Assembly (NCBI GenBank): GCA_963797605.1
Contig: CAWCPX010000009.1
Coordinates: 620,001-684,000, forward strand
Direction of reading: 5' to 3'
Length of the DNA stretch: 64,000 bases
DNA from: DASQPR01 sp963797605
GTDB taxonomy: Bacteria > Actinomycetota > Actinomycetes > Mycobacteriales > Micromonosporaceae
In this document: positions 19,032-26,795 of the stretch, piece after piece
How positions within the stretch are numbered: the first letter of the stretch is position 1
How the letters are laid out: every line of letters starts with the position of its first letter
Program-made: the position numbers and the translations under genes
The notes under the pieces: model-generated
What the model was told of the DNA's origin: nothing
What the model saw: only the letters and a program-made list of their open reading frames with translations
Databases searched by the model: none

Positions 19032-20251
19032 GGCTTCTCCCTGCGGTTGCTGGTCAGGCTGGGCCTGTCGGTCCTGAAGGTGCTGGTCAGGTCGCGAATT
19101 TCGGCAAGGTCGGCGTCGCTGGCCAGGCCCGCGTGGTAGAGGCGCAGGCCGTGGGCGCCGGCATCCCGGGCCTGCGTGGCACGGGTGAGCAGGTCGGGTC
19201 CGGGGCCGCGTTGACCCGAGAGGGCGAGCAGGCTGGCGTGCACCGGACCGCCGCCGGCCAGGGCCGCCGACAGAACGTCCGTGGCGGCCCAGCAGTTGAC
19301 GACGAGTCCGTCGACCATGGTCTTCGCCGTGACCGGATCGACGCCGGTGAACGACAGGCTGCGGTGCTGGTGCGGGCTCGCGTGGAGGTTGACGACGAGG
19401 TCGGGGCGGCTCGCGCGTAGCTCACCGACGACGGCCGCGCGAAACCGGTCGGCGACGCCGTGGCGCGCGGCGAGGACGTGGCCGACGAGATCGCGCGCGC
19501 CTTCCGCCGGCCCCAGGGCTGCCGAAATCCGCTCGCGTTCGGAGGTCACCGCGTCACCGCCCGGCCCGACGGCATCAGACCGACGAGGCTCGGACAGCCG
19601 CGCGTCGATCGAGCGGCGTACCCGCTCCCGCAGATCGGCGGCCTCGATGCCGGCCGACGCGTACACGCGGCCGCACGCGTCGCAGAAACACAGCGACAGC
19701 AGGAATTCCAGCTCGCGCGACGGCGGCATCCCGAGCGTCTTGTCGTGGGCGCTCAGGTGGTCGAAGCCGTACCAGCCGCAGGATTCCAGCTCCACGCCGT
19801 CGATGCCGGGAAGCGCCGCCAGTTCGGTCGCGATGCCGGTCGCGTTGTCGAGCACGGCGTCCCGGGCCGGGCACAGCGCCCACGGGTAGCGGTCGCCGAA
19901 CGCGTTCACCACGTTGTCGTGCGACGGTGACCCGTCGACGTGATTGACGACGGCCCAGGCTCGGACGCGTACCCCGGAAGCGATCAATGCTCGGGAACTG
20001 TCGCCGAACGCGTCGGGGGACGCCATCCACGTCTGGGTCGGCCGATGCCGCCCGCGAGTGCTGGCCCGGTAGTAGGCGGCGGTGTGCTCGGCGACCACGA
20101 TCCGGTGCTGGGGGTGGCGAGGCGTGATGGCGCGGGTGCCGTGGTAGACGGCCGCCAGCACGACGTGGTCGAGGCCGAGACCTGCTACGACGTCAGCGGC
20201 TTTCGGATCGCCGAGGACGTCCCACGGATAGAGGTAGGCCGCTGTCTCCAT
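19028..20251 (-). CDS. TIM-barrel-like protein of unknown function in the glucarate operon
   Basis: A 407-aa cytoplasmic protein, no signal peptide. Predicted alternating beta/alpha units and motifs such as VRVRAWAVVNH, GVELESCGWYGFDH, and a CFCDACGRVY Cys cluster (about residues 190-199) resemble uncharacterised TIM-barrel proteins distantly like family-10-type glycosidases. The C-terminal GAHGLRLYHAGLASDADL looks like a barrel end. It lies between glucarate dehydratase (13-bp gap) and the semialdehyde dehydrogenase (4-bp overlap), so it should act on the same carbohydrate route, but no reaction is missing from that route. Function unknown. Confidence 0.65.
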   Translation of the reverse strand: METAAYLYPWDVLGDPKAADVVAGLGLDHVVLAAVYHGTRAITPRHPQHRIVVAEHTAAYYRASTRGRHRPTQTWMASPDAFGDSSRALIASGVRVRAWAVVNHVDGSPSHDNVVNAFGDRYPWALCPARDAVLDNATGIATELAALPGIDGVELESCGWYGFDHLSAHDKTLGMPPSRELEFLLSLCFCDACGRVYASAGIEAADLRERVRRSIDARLSEPRRSDAVGPGGDAVTSERERISAALGPAEGARDLVGHVLAARHGVADRFRAAVVGELRASRPDLVVNLHASPHQHRSLSFTGVDPVTAKTMVDGLVVNCWAATDVLSAALAGGGPVHASLLALSGQRGPGPDLLTRATQARDAGAHGLRLYHAGLASDADLAEIRDLTSTFRTDRPSLTSNRREKP

Positions 20252-20264
20252 CAGAGCGCGCCCA

Positions 20265-21535
20265 TCAGAACCGTGGCCTCGCGCCGGTCCACTCGGGGTG
20301 GCGGACCCGCATCGGCGTGATGTCGTCGCGGCGACGGATGCCGCAGGCGAGGTACTGCTCGTGCAGCCGACCGAGCGCTTCCGGGTCGAGCGTGACGCCC
20401 AGGCCGGGGCCGTCGGGCACGCGGATCGCGCCGCCGGAGATCTGGATGTCGCCCGGCGTGATGACGTCTTCGATCTGCCACACCGAGTGGGTGTCGCATG
20501 CGTACGTCAGCGTCGGGATCGCGGCCGCGAGGTGCGTCATCGCGGCGAGGCTGACCCCGAGATGGGTGTTGGAGTGCATGGACAGGCCGAGTCCGAAAGT
20601 CTCGCAGATCCCGGAGAGTTTCTGCGTTGCCCGCATGCCGCCCCAGAAGTGGTGGTCGGAGAGGATGATCTGGACGGCGCCCTGGCGGACGGCCTCGGGG
20701 ATGTCATCGAAGGTCGTCACGCACATGTTCGTCGCGAGCGGCAGGCTCGTGCGCGCGGCCACCTCGGCCATGCCGGCGATGCCGTCGGTCGGGTCCTCCA
20801 GGTATTCCAGCGCGCCCTCGAGCGCCGCGGCGACCCGCAGGCTGGTGTCGATCGACCAGTTCGCGTTGGGGTCCAGCCGCAGCGGATGCCCGGGGAACGC
20901 GTCCCGGAGTGCGTGGATCGCGGCGATCTCCTCGTCGGGTGGGAAGACGCCGCCCTTGAGTTTGAGCGATCCGAAACCGTACCGGTCGACGAGACGCTGT
21001 GCCTGGGCGACGATGCCGGCCGGGTCGAGAGCCTCGCCGAACGTGTCCGGGGCCTGCTCCGGAGTGGCCGGCCCACTTGTAGAACAGGTAGGCCGAGAAC
21101 GGCACCGCGTCGCGGACGGCGCCCCCGAGCAGGTCGCAGACCCGCAGGCCGGTCGTCTTGCCCTGCAGATCGAGCAACGCGACCTCGAACGCCGACACGG
21201 TGGACGCGATCGACTTCGCGACGCTCGGGGCGCCGACGAGTTCGGTCGGGCTGTCGGGCGCGACCTCGCCGAGTCCGACCGCGACCCGGCGGGCGAGGCC
21301 GTTGGAGGTCCCAGATGGACAGTCCGGTGAGTTCCGGGGCGGCGCGACGGAGGCGGTCGAGGGTCGGATCGTCGCCGTACGCCTCGGAGATGCCGACGAG
21401 CCCGGTGTCGGTGCGGACCTCGAGGATCGACCGCAGCCCGTACGCCTGGTGGACGCCGACGCTGTTGAGCAACGGCGGGTCCTGGACCGCGATCGGTGTG
21501 ATCGTCACGTCCACGACGGAGGCATCGACGCTCAT
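20265..21535 (-). pseudogene. gudD: Glucarate dehydratase (enolase superfamily), two frameshifts
   Basis: About 420 aa when joined. The enzyme dehydrates D-glucarate to 5-dehydro-4-deoxyglucarate. The start overlaps kdgD by ATGA. Frame one carries the N-terminal capping domain (VGVHQAYGLRSILEVRTDTG, AYGDDPTLDRLR). After a break near 21305 comes FEVALLDLQGKTTGLRVCDLLGG. After a break near 21065 comes the barrel: KLKGG with the base lysine, LRLDPNANWS, ATNMCVTTF, SDHHFWGG and the HSNTHLGVS histidine loop typical of GlucD. Both breaks fit one extra base. All catalytic residues expected are present, so sequence error is likely. Confidence 0.8.
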
Positions 21536-22473
21536 CGGATCAGGTCCCGGCCGACGGCGATCAGCTCGCGCAGCTGGCTGACGTGCTCGGGCGCCGGTTC
21601 GGACAGCGGCGCGCGCACGGCTCCGACGTCAAGCCCTTCGAGCCGCACGCCGGCCTTGACGAGCGAGACCGCGTAACCGGCGCCCTTGTGCCGCAGTTCG
21701 ACGTAGGGCCGCCAGAACCCGTCGAGCAGCCGGTCGACCGTGGCGTCGTCGCCGGCCGCGTAGGCCCGGTAGAACGCCATCGCGAGGTCGGGTGCGAAGC
21801 AGAAGACGGCCGACGAATACATCGGCACCCCGACGCCGCGGTAGGCCTGCTGGGTCATCTCGGCCGTCGGCATGCCGTTGAAGTAGAGCAGCGCGCCGTC
21901 GCCATGCCGGCCCCGGACCGCGCCGACGATCCGCCGCATGAGGTCGAGGTCGCCGAGACCGTCTTTGAAGCCGACGATGCGCCCGTGCGTCGCGAGATCG
22001 GCGACCGTCTCCGGCGTGAACGTGACGTTGTCGCGCTGGTAAATGATGACGTCCATATCGGCGACGTCGGCGAGGCGGCGGTAGTGGTCGCGCAGGCCGG
22101 CTTGCGTGCCGGCGACGAGGTAGGGCGGCATCGCGAGCAGTCCGTCGGCGCCCGCGCGGGCCGCCGCCCGGGCGAACGGCTCCGCGACCGGCACGCCGTA
22201 GCCGATGCCGGCCACGACCGGGACGCGCCCGGCCGCCGCCTCGACCGCGACTCGCACGACGCGCTCGTATTCGTCGACGCCCAGGGTCCAGAACTCACCC
22301 GTGCCGCAGGCCGCGAAGACGGCACCCGGCCCGGCGGTCAGCCGCTGCTCGAGGTGCTCACGGTAGACGCCGAGGTCGACATCGCCCCTGGCATCGAAGG
22401 GGGTGACCGGGAAGAACAGCAATCCGGCGAGGCGGGCGGCGAGCCCATGGGTGGAATCGGCGGCTATCGGCAC
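21532..22473 (-). CDS. kdgD: 5-dehydro-4-deoxyglucarate dehydratase (decarboxylating)
   Basis: A 313-aa DapA-family aldolase that converts 5-dehydro-4-deoxyglucarate to 2-oxoglutarate semialdehyde, CO2 and water. Key motifs: LLFFPVTPFDA at the N-terminus, ACGTGEFWTL, GIGYGVP, IIYQRDN with the conserved Tyr, and GFKDGLGD with the Schiff-base Lys. The GTG at 22473 is preceded by GGAGG with a 6-nt gap; longer frames upstream lack a better site. It is the first gene of the five-gene operon, with the likely operator region directly upstream. Confidence 0.88.
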   Translation of the reverse strand: MPIAADSTHGLAARLAGLLFFPVTPFDARGDVDLGVYREHLEQRLTAGPGAVFAACGTGEFWTLGVDEYERVVRVAVEAAAGRVPVVAGIGYGVPVAEPFARAAARAGADGLLAMPPYLVAGTQAGLRDHYRRLADVADMDVIIYQRDNVTFTPETVADLATHGRIVGFKDGLGDLDLMRRIVGAVRGRHGDGALLYFNGMPTAEMTQQAYRGVGVPMYSSAVFCFAPDLAMAFYRAYAAGDDATVDRLLDGFWRPYVELRHKGAGYAVSLVKAGVRLEGLDVGAVRAPLSEPAPEHVSQLRELIAVGRDLIR

Positions 22474-22872
22474 GGCGAACCTCCAGAGAATCCATGATCC
22501 GCGTTCACATACATGAATGGTTGTACACATACCTGAACGGTTATGACCTTACCGCAGGTTCCCCATCCGCTTCGCCCCCCATCGGTCCCCCGGTGACACG
22601 GCGCCGCACCGTACACGCCCGATTTGTCGCGTGTCGACACGCACCCCCTCGGGTTTCCGACGCCACCGTCGCCGGAAGGCCGTCGGGACAGCGCTGACGT
22701 CGGAAATCCGAACGCGTCGGCGTGTCACCCAAGCGTGTCGTGCCACGGCGGCCCGAGCCATGTCTCGCAACACATGTAGATGCGCCGCGAGACATGCCGA
22801 ACGCGGGAGTCCGCCGACCCGCCCCGCGGCCGAACCCAGCGCCATTCGCGGCTGGCGCGTAGGTTCTGACGA
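22474..22872. other. 399-bp divergent control region between kdgD and a sugar-epimerase-like gene
   Basis: No gene is seen. It holds the tandem repeats at 22506-22542, a perfect 14-bp palindrome GCGTGTCGACACGC at 22629-22642, and an inverted repeat CATGTCTCGC / GCGAGACATG (22759-22768 and 22787-22796, 18-base loop). A TAGGTT hexamer at 22860-22865 is the likely -10 element of the plus-strand gene. The last two symmetric elements have no assigned protein. Confidence 0.6.
22506..22542. promoter_or_regulatory. Tandem direct repeat, likely operator of the glucarate operon
   Basis: CACATACATGAATGGTT (22506-22522) and CACATACCTGAACGGTT (22526-22542) match at 15 of 17 positions and start exactly 20 bp apart, about two helical turns. 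They lie 33-69 bp upstream of the kdgD start, in the promoter zone. The operon's own IclR protein is the obvious candidate binder. Confidence 0.6.
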
Positions 22873-23925
22873 ATGCCCCGTGCCCTGATTCTGGGCGGCA
22901 CCGGTCTCATCGGCCGCGCCACCGCCCGTCATCTGCTCGCCGCCGGCTGGGACGTCGACGTCACCGGTCGGAATCCCGCTCACATGGCCGCGGACATCAC
23001 GTCGGCCGGCGGACGGTTCCTCGCCTCCGATTACCTCGACGCAGCTCACCTGGCGGCCGCCATCGGCTCCGGCGCCGATCTGCTCGTCGACTGCGTCTGC
23101 TACACCGCCGCCGACGCCATGCGGGTGCTGCCGCTCGTCGGCGAGGCTGGTTCCACCGTGATGATCTCGAGCAAGGCCGTGTACGTCGACGCCGCCGGCA
23201 ACCACACCAACTCCGATACTCCCCCGCGCTTCGACGGCCCGGTCCGGGAGACTCAGCCGACGGTGGCGCCGACCCGCGACGGTGACTACGACAGCCGTGA
23301 GGGGTACGGAGCCAACAAGGTCGCCGCCGAGCAGGTGCTCCTCGACTCCGGCGGTGCCGTCACCGTGCTACGGCCGTCCAAGGTCCACGGTCAGGGCGCG
23401 GCGCGCCCACGCGAATGGGTTTTCGTGAAGCGGGCGCTCGACCGCCGGCCCGTTGTGCTCCTCGCGCACCGAGGGGCGGGCATCGACCACCCGACCGCCG
23501 CCGCGAACATCGCCGCGCTGATCGAGACCGTCGCGGCGAACCCCGGCCGCCGCGTCCTCAACAGCGCCGATCCCGATGCGCCGAATGGTCTTGAGATCGC
23601 GCGCACCATCGCCGCTCACATGGACCATGTCTGGGATGAGGTCCTGCTCGACGACGACGCACCCGGGGGTCTCGGCGAGCATCCGTGGGATGCGGCGCAC
23701 CCGATCGTGCTCGATATGGCCGCCACCCGCCAACTCGGCTACACGCCGGCCGGCGACTATGCGGCCACCGTCGCCGCCGAGATCGACTGGCTCGTCGCCG
23801 GAGCCCGACCGGGCAGGCACGGGTACACGATGCCACCCGGTCTCGATGACCCCTTTTTCGACACGATGTTCGATTACGCCGCCGAGGACCGCTACCTGGA
23901 AACGACCCGGCGCACACCGGAATAG
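22873..23925 (+). CDS. NAD-dependent epimerase/dehydratase (extended SDR)
   Basis: A 350-aa Rossmann-fold protein with the dinucleotide motif ILGGTGLIGRA at residues 6-16, the active-site YGANK and a downstream VLRPSKVHGQGAARP substrate-binding segment. The extended C-terminal domain ends in the charged DDPFFDTMFDYAAEDRYLE. Substrates of this group are often nucleotide sugars, but the specific reaction cannot be deduced. TAGGTT seven bases before the ATG and no ribosome binding site indicate a leaderless message. It lies divergent from the glucarate operon, so a role in sugar-acid metabolism is possible. Confidence 0.75.
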   Translation: MPRALILGGTGLIGRATARHLLAAGWDVDVTGRNPAHMAADITSAGGRFLASDYLDAAHLAAAIGSGADLLVDCVCYTAADAMRVLPLVGEAGSTVMISSKAVYVDAAGNHTNSDTPPRFDGPVRETQPTVAPTRDGDYDSREGYGANKVAAEQVLLDSGGAVTVLRPSKVHGQGAARPREWVFVKRALDRRPVVLLAHRGAGIDHPTAAANIAALIETVAANPGRRVLNSADPDAPNGLEIARTIAAHMDHVWDEVLLDDDAPGGLGEHPWDAAHPIVLDMAATRQLGYTPAGDYAATVAAEIDWLVAGARPGRHGYTMPPGLDDPFFDTMFDYAAEDRYLETTRRTPE

Positions 23926-23933
23926 ATCCCTAC

Positions 23934-23948
23934 CGGCAATGGTTTTCA
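23934..23948 (+). promoter_or_regulatory. Zur-box-like element before bL36
   Basis: CGGCAATGGTTTTCA matches the actinobacterial Zur consensus TGAAAATGATTTTCA at 11 of 15 positions, with the right half-site TTTTCA perfect. It ends 23 bp before the ATG of the zinc-free bL36 gene, a class commonly repressed by zinc-loaded Zur. The left half-site is weak. Confidence 0.45.
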
Positions 23949-23971
23949 ATAGCGAAGAGAAGGAGACCGCC

Positions 23972-24094
23972 ATGAAGGCTAGGAATTCGCTCAGCGCGCT
24001 CAAGAACAAGGCCGGTTCGATCGTCGTGCGTCGGCGTGGCCGCACGTTCGTGATCAACAAGAAGAACCCGCACTGGAACGCGCGCCAGGGCTGA
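23972..24094 (+). CDS. rpmJ: Ribosomal protein bL36, type B (zinc-independent)
   Basis: A 40-aa basic protein of the large ribosomal subunit. KARNSLSALK, then VVRRRGRTFVINKKNP and the ARQG end are diagnostic. It lacks the Cys/His zinc ligands of ordinary bL36, so it is the zinc-free paralogue (YkgO type) that replaces the zinc form when zinc is scarce. AAGGAG lies six bases before the ATG, a Zur-like box just before that, and a strong hairpin terminator follows, so it is a single-gene unit. Confidence 0.93.
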   Translation: MKARNSLSALKNKAGSIVVRRRGRTFVINKKNPHWNARQG

Positions 24095-24109
24095 TCAATA
24101 AAACGTCTC

Positions 24110-24147
24110 GTAGCCGCCCGACTCCCACGGAGTCGGGCGGCTACTTT
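24110..24147 (+). terminator. Strong hairpin terminator after rpmJ
   Basis: GTAGCCGCCCGACTC pairs perfectly with GAGTCGGGCGGCTAC (15 bp) around a five-base loop, followed by TTTG. It starts 15 bp after the rpmJ stop. Confidence 0.85.
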
Positions 24148-24269
24148 GTGTATTCATACAGTTACTCTTGGCAATGTTGATCGCCGGAAACCGTTGCAAA
24201 TACAGCGATGTGGGTCACGGTTCGGCAACAGCGCCCGCATCACATCGGCCGATCAGCCATCGTCAAAGG

Positions 24270-24680
24270 ATGGATTCCCTCGACCATGCCGATGTCACGA
24301 CGCTGACCATGTCGCACCCCCGCATGGTCCGGCAGTGGCGGCGCGGGCGCGTCGAGCCGGTTTCGGACCAGGTCATCGACTACGTCTCACACGAAGGCGT
24401 CTGGTGGCGCCGATCCGGCGCGACGTGGACGAGCCTGCCCGACGGGCCGTTCGCGCTCGTGCTCTCCGCCAGCCAGGCCCGGCTCGCGGAGGCCCGTCGC
24501 AACGGACCCGCCTGCGCCGCCGTGACACCGCCGACGCTGTCCGCCGACCCGTGGACGGCCGCGCGCAACCGCCGGCGCAGCGGCGGCACCTGCGGAAAGC
24601 CGCCCGTCTTCATGCCGATGCGCGCGACCGACCTGCGACCGAGCCGGCTTGCCACGTGCCCGCACGGGCCACAGGATTGA
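24270..24680 (+). CDS. Hypothetical basic protein
   Basis: A 136-aa Arg-rich protein from an ATG at 24270. The same frame is open from 24168, and internal ATGs are possible, so the start is unsure. A VIDYVSHEGVWWRRSGATW stretch suggests a small beta-structured core; two Cys lie near the C-terminus. No family recognised. Codon bias fits the genome in this frame and no better frame overlaps it, which is the main support. Confidence 0.4.
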   Translation: MDSLDHADVTTLTMSHPRMVRQWRRGRVEPVSDQVIDYVSHEGVWWRRSGATWTSLPDGPFALVLSASQARLAEARRNGPACAAVTPPTLSADPWTAARNRRRSGGTCGKPPVFMPMRATDLRPSRLATCPHGPQD

Positions 24681-24728
24681 CGGGCGCATCGCCACTCCGA
24701 CGGGCACTTCACCGGTCAGAATGATCTC

Positions 24729-25580
24729 ATGACCGACACGCCTGAGCAGATCACCGGACCCGTCGCGTACCACGCGGAAGGCCCGGTCTGGCATCCGAGT
24801 TGGGGCGGCCTGCGCTGGGTCGACATGCTGGCCGGCGACGTCCTGGCCTTCGATGCCGCCGGCGCGATCGCCCGAACCCACGTGGGCGAGGTCGCCGCCG
24901 TGGTCCGGCCGCGTACCGCCGGTGGGATGGTCGTCGGCATCGAACGCGGTTTCGCTCTCGTCGACGCGGCCGGCGACCTCACGAGACTTCCCGATCTCTG
25001 GCCGACCGGCCCGATCCGGATGAACGACGGCGCCTGCGACCCCGACGGCCGGTTCTACTGTGGATCGATCAGCGCCGACGCACCGGGGGCGGCCGGCCTC
25101 TACCGTCTCGATCCGGACGGCACCATCACCACGGTTCTGCGCGATCTGACCATTTCGAACGGGCTGGCGTGGAGCCCGGACGGCTCGCTCGCCTACTTCA
25201 ACGACACGAAGACTCAGCATGTGGACGTCTTCGACTACGACACGCGCACCGGGCTCACGAATCGGCGGCACCTCGTCGAGATTCCCGCGGGGACCGGTTC
25301 GCCCGACGGTCTGACGGTCGATGCCGAGGGTCACGTGTGGGTGGCGATCTGGGGTGGCGGAGCGGTTCACCGGTACGCGCCCGACGGGCGGATCGACGCG
25401 GTGATCGAGCTTCCGGTGAAACAGGTCTCAGCGGTCGCACTCGGCGGCGATGACCTGCGCGATCTCTATGTCACCACGTCGCGGGAGAACCTGCCGGCGG
25501 GCGTGGACCCCGAGGGGGGCTCGCTCTACCGGGTCCGGGTCGACGTACCCGGGACGCTGGTGCATGCTTTCGGGGGTTGA
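24729..25580 (+). CDS. SMP-30/gluconolactonase family protein
   Basis: A 283-aa six-bladed beta-propeller. The metal-site Glu is in AEGPVWHP near residue 17, the Asn/Asp region in RMNDGACDPDGRFYCGS, then DLTISNGLAWSPDG and GSPDGLTVDAEGHVWVA carrying the remaining ligands. Members hydrolyse sugar lactones such as glucono-, galactono- or glucarolactone with a divalent metal. It is 2 kb from the glucarate operon and could feed it, but lies on the other strand with its own promoter. CAGAAT six bases before the ATG suggests a leaderless start. Confidence 0.85.
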   Translation: MTDTPEQITGPVAYHAEGPVWHPSWGGLRWVDMLAGDVLAFDAAGAIARTHVGEVAAVVRPRTAGGMVVGIERGFALVDAAGDLTRLPDLWPTGPIRMNDGACDPDGRFYCGSISADAPGAAGLYRLDPDGTITTVLRDLTISNGLAWSPDGSLAYFNDTKTQHVDVFDYDTRTGLTNRRHLVEIPAGTGSPDGLTVDAEGHVWVAIWGGGAVHRYAPDGRIDAVIELPVKQVSAVALGGDDLRDLYVTTSRENLPAGVDPEGGSLYRVRVDVPGTLVHAFGG

Positions 25581-25648
25581 TCTCGATCTTCGAAGCCTGG
25601 GGAGAACCGAGCGCGGTCGTGTACGACGTTGTACAGCGCCCGGCTCAG

Positions 25649-25834
25649 TTAGGCGGCGTGCCGAAGTTCGGCGCGACGCAGATCATCGGTGTAGTTGGCG
25701 GCGATTTCGTGGGCGACGTCGTCCTGACCGTCTTGGAGGGCGGCGTTGACGGCGCGGACGTAGCGCTCGTGCAGCACGGTGGTGGAGGTCCGGCTGTCGC
25801 GGCGGCGGGTTTCGGGATGTCGGTTCTTTGTCAT
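25649..25834 (-). CDS. Small helical hypothetical protein
   Basis: A 61-aa protein. After a basic N-terminus, LHERYVRAVNAALQDGQDDV and AHEIAANYTDDLRRAE form two amphipathic helices of a kind seen in short conserved actinobacterial proteins with no assigned role. The opposite-strand frame here is Gly/Val-rich and less protein-like, so I prefer the minus strand. The start ATG at 25834 has no strong ribosome binding site. Confidence 0.45.
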   Translation of the reverse strand: MTKNRHPETRRRDSRTSTTVLHERYVRAVNAALQDGQDDVAHEIAANYTDDLRRAELRHAA

Positions 25835-25989
25835 ATCTCAAGCATCCGCGCTGACGTTGCGAGCGCGTGAACACAGCGTCTCCGAGCCGCGTGTGTTCCG
25901 ACACATTCATGTTTCCGCACGTCATCGTGATCGCACATGGCCGAGCCGGCAGCCCGTAGCATGGGGGCAGCGTGCCCGAGGAGGTCATA

Positions 25990-26256
25990 ATGCCGCATAA
26001 AGCGCCCTTCTGTCCCTGCCGTCACCCGAAAGACCTTCAGGTCAAAGTGCTGGCTCTGAAAATCAGCGATCGGGTGTACGAGCGGAAGATGGGCGGCGTG
26101 CGGATCCTCCCGCCACGGGTCGTGCACGGAGTGGACGTGCACTGCCCGCACTGCCACCACGAGGCGTGGGTCGACGTGGTGCCGGGGTGGCGCCTCGACT
26201 CCTGGGACGGGCCGAAGGTCTGCTCCTGCGGCGAGATGACGGCCGACGTCGGATGA
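25990..26256 (+). CDS. Cys-rich zinc-ribbon-like hypothetical protein
   Basis: An 88-aa protein. GAGGAGGT lies just before the ATG at 25990. Three cysteine knots are visible: CPCRH near residue 9, CPHCHH in the middle and CSCG near the C-terminus, enough to bind one or two zinc ions. A VKVLALKISDRVYERKMGG segment between them may be a beta-hairpin. Function unknown. It ends 36 bp before the PPOX-class gene in the same direction, though that gene seems to have its own promoter. Confidence 0.55.
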   Translation: MPHKAPFCPCRHPKDLQVKVLALKISDRVYERKMGGVRILPPRVVHGVDVHCPHCHHEAWVDVVPGWRLDSWDGPKVCSCGEMTADVG

Positions 26257-26292
26257 CCTTGACTGGGTAGCCCGAGGCGGTAGGTTCGGATC

Positions 26293-26685
26293 ATGACAGT
26301 CTCCGTCCCCTCCGACCTCCGCGACCTGATCGACCGGCCGCTGTTCGCCGCCCTCGGCACCATCCGGCCCGACAACACGGTGCAGGTCAATCCGATGTGG
26401 TTCGAGTCCGACGGCAAGACCGTACGGTTCACGCACACCACCTATCGTGCGAAATACCGCAACCTCCAGCACAACCCGAGCATGAGCCTGATGATCACCG
26501 ATCCGGCCGACCCGCTGCGGTTCGTCGAACTCCGTGGCCGACTGATCGAGACGATTCCGGATCCCGAGGGTGCCTTCTACGTCCGGCTCGGCCAGCGGTA
26601 CGGCGACGCCGACACCGCGCCGCCCCCGGACCGTGCCGACCGCGTCATCCTCGTGATGAGCATCGACAAGGTGGTCGGTTACTGA
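26293..26685 (+). CDS. PPOX-class F420/flavin-dependent oxidoreductase
   Basis: A 130-aa split beta-barrel protein of the pyridoxamine-5'-phosphate-oxidase superfamily. LFAALGTIRPDNTVQVNPMW is the typical N-terminal block, followed by FTHTTYRAKYRNLQHNP with cofactor-phosphate contacts and FVELRGRLIE. In actinomycetes such proteins usually use F420 or FMN to reduce diverse substrates. TAGGTT lies six bases before the ATG with no ribosome binding site, a clear leaderless arrangement. Confidence 0.82.
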   Translation: MTVSVPSDLRDLIDRPLFAALGTIRPDNTVQVNPMWFESDGKTVRFTHTTYRAKYRNLQHNPSMSLMITDPADPLRFVELRGRLIETIPDPEGAFYVRLGQRYGDADTAPPPDRADRVILVMSIDKVVGY

Positions 26686-26795
26686 CACGGTTTCACAGGT
26701 GCCGTTCGGTGCGCCGTCGGAGTCCGAAACCCGGCGCTGGCGCCGTCCGCCGCCGATAGGCTTTGAAGGTCTAGCGGACAGCGGATGTGATCGTG

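Noticed and set aside
25577..25870. 97-aa plus-strand frame after the SMP-30 gene
   Set aside because: Its Gly/Val-rich composition looks like the shadow of the 61-aa minus-strand gene, which forms good amphipathic helices.
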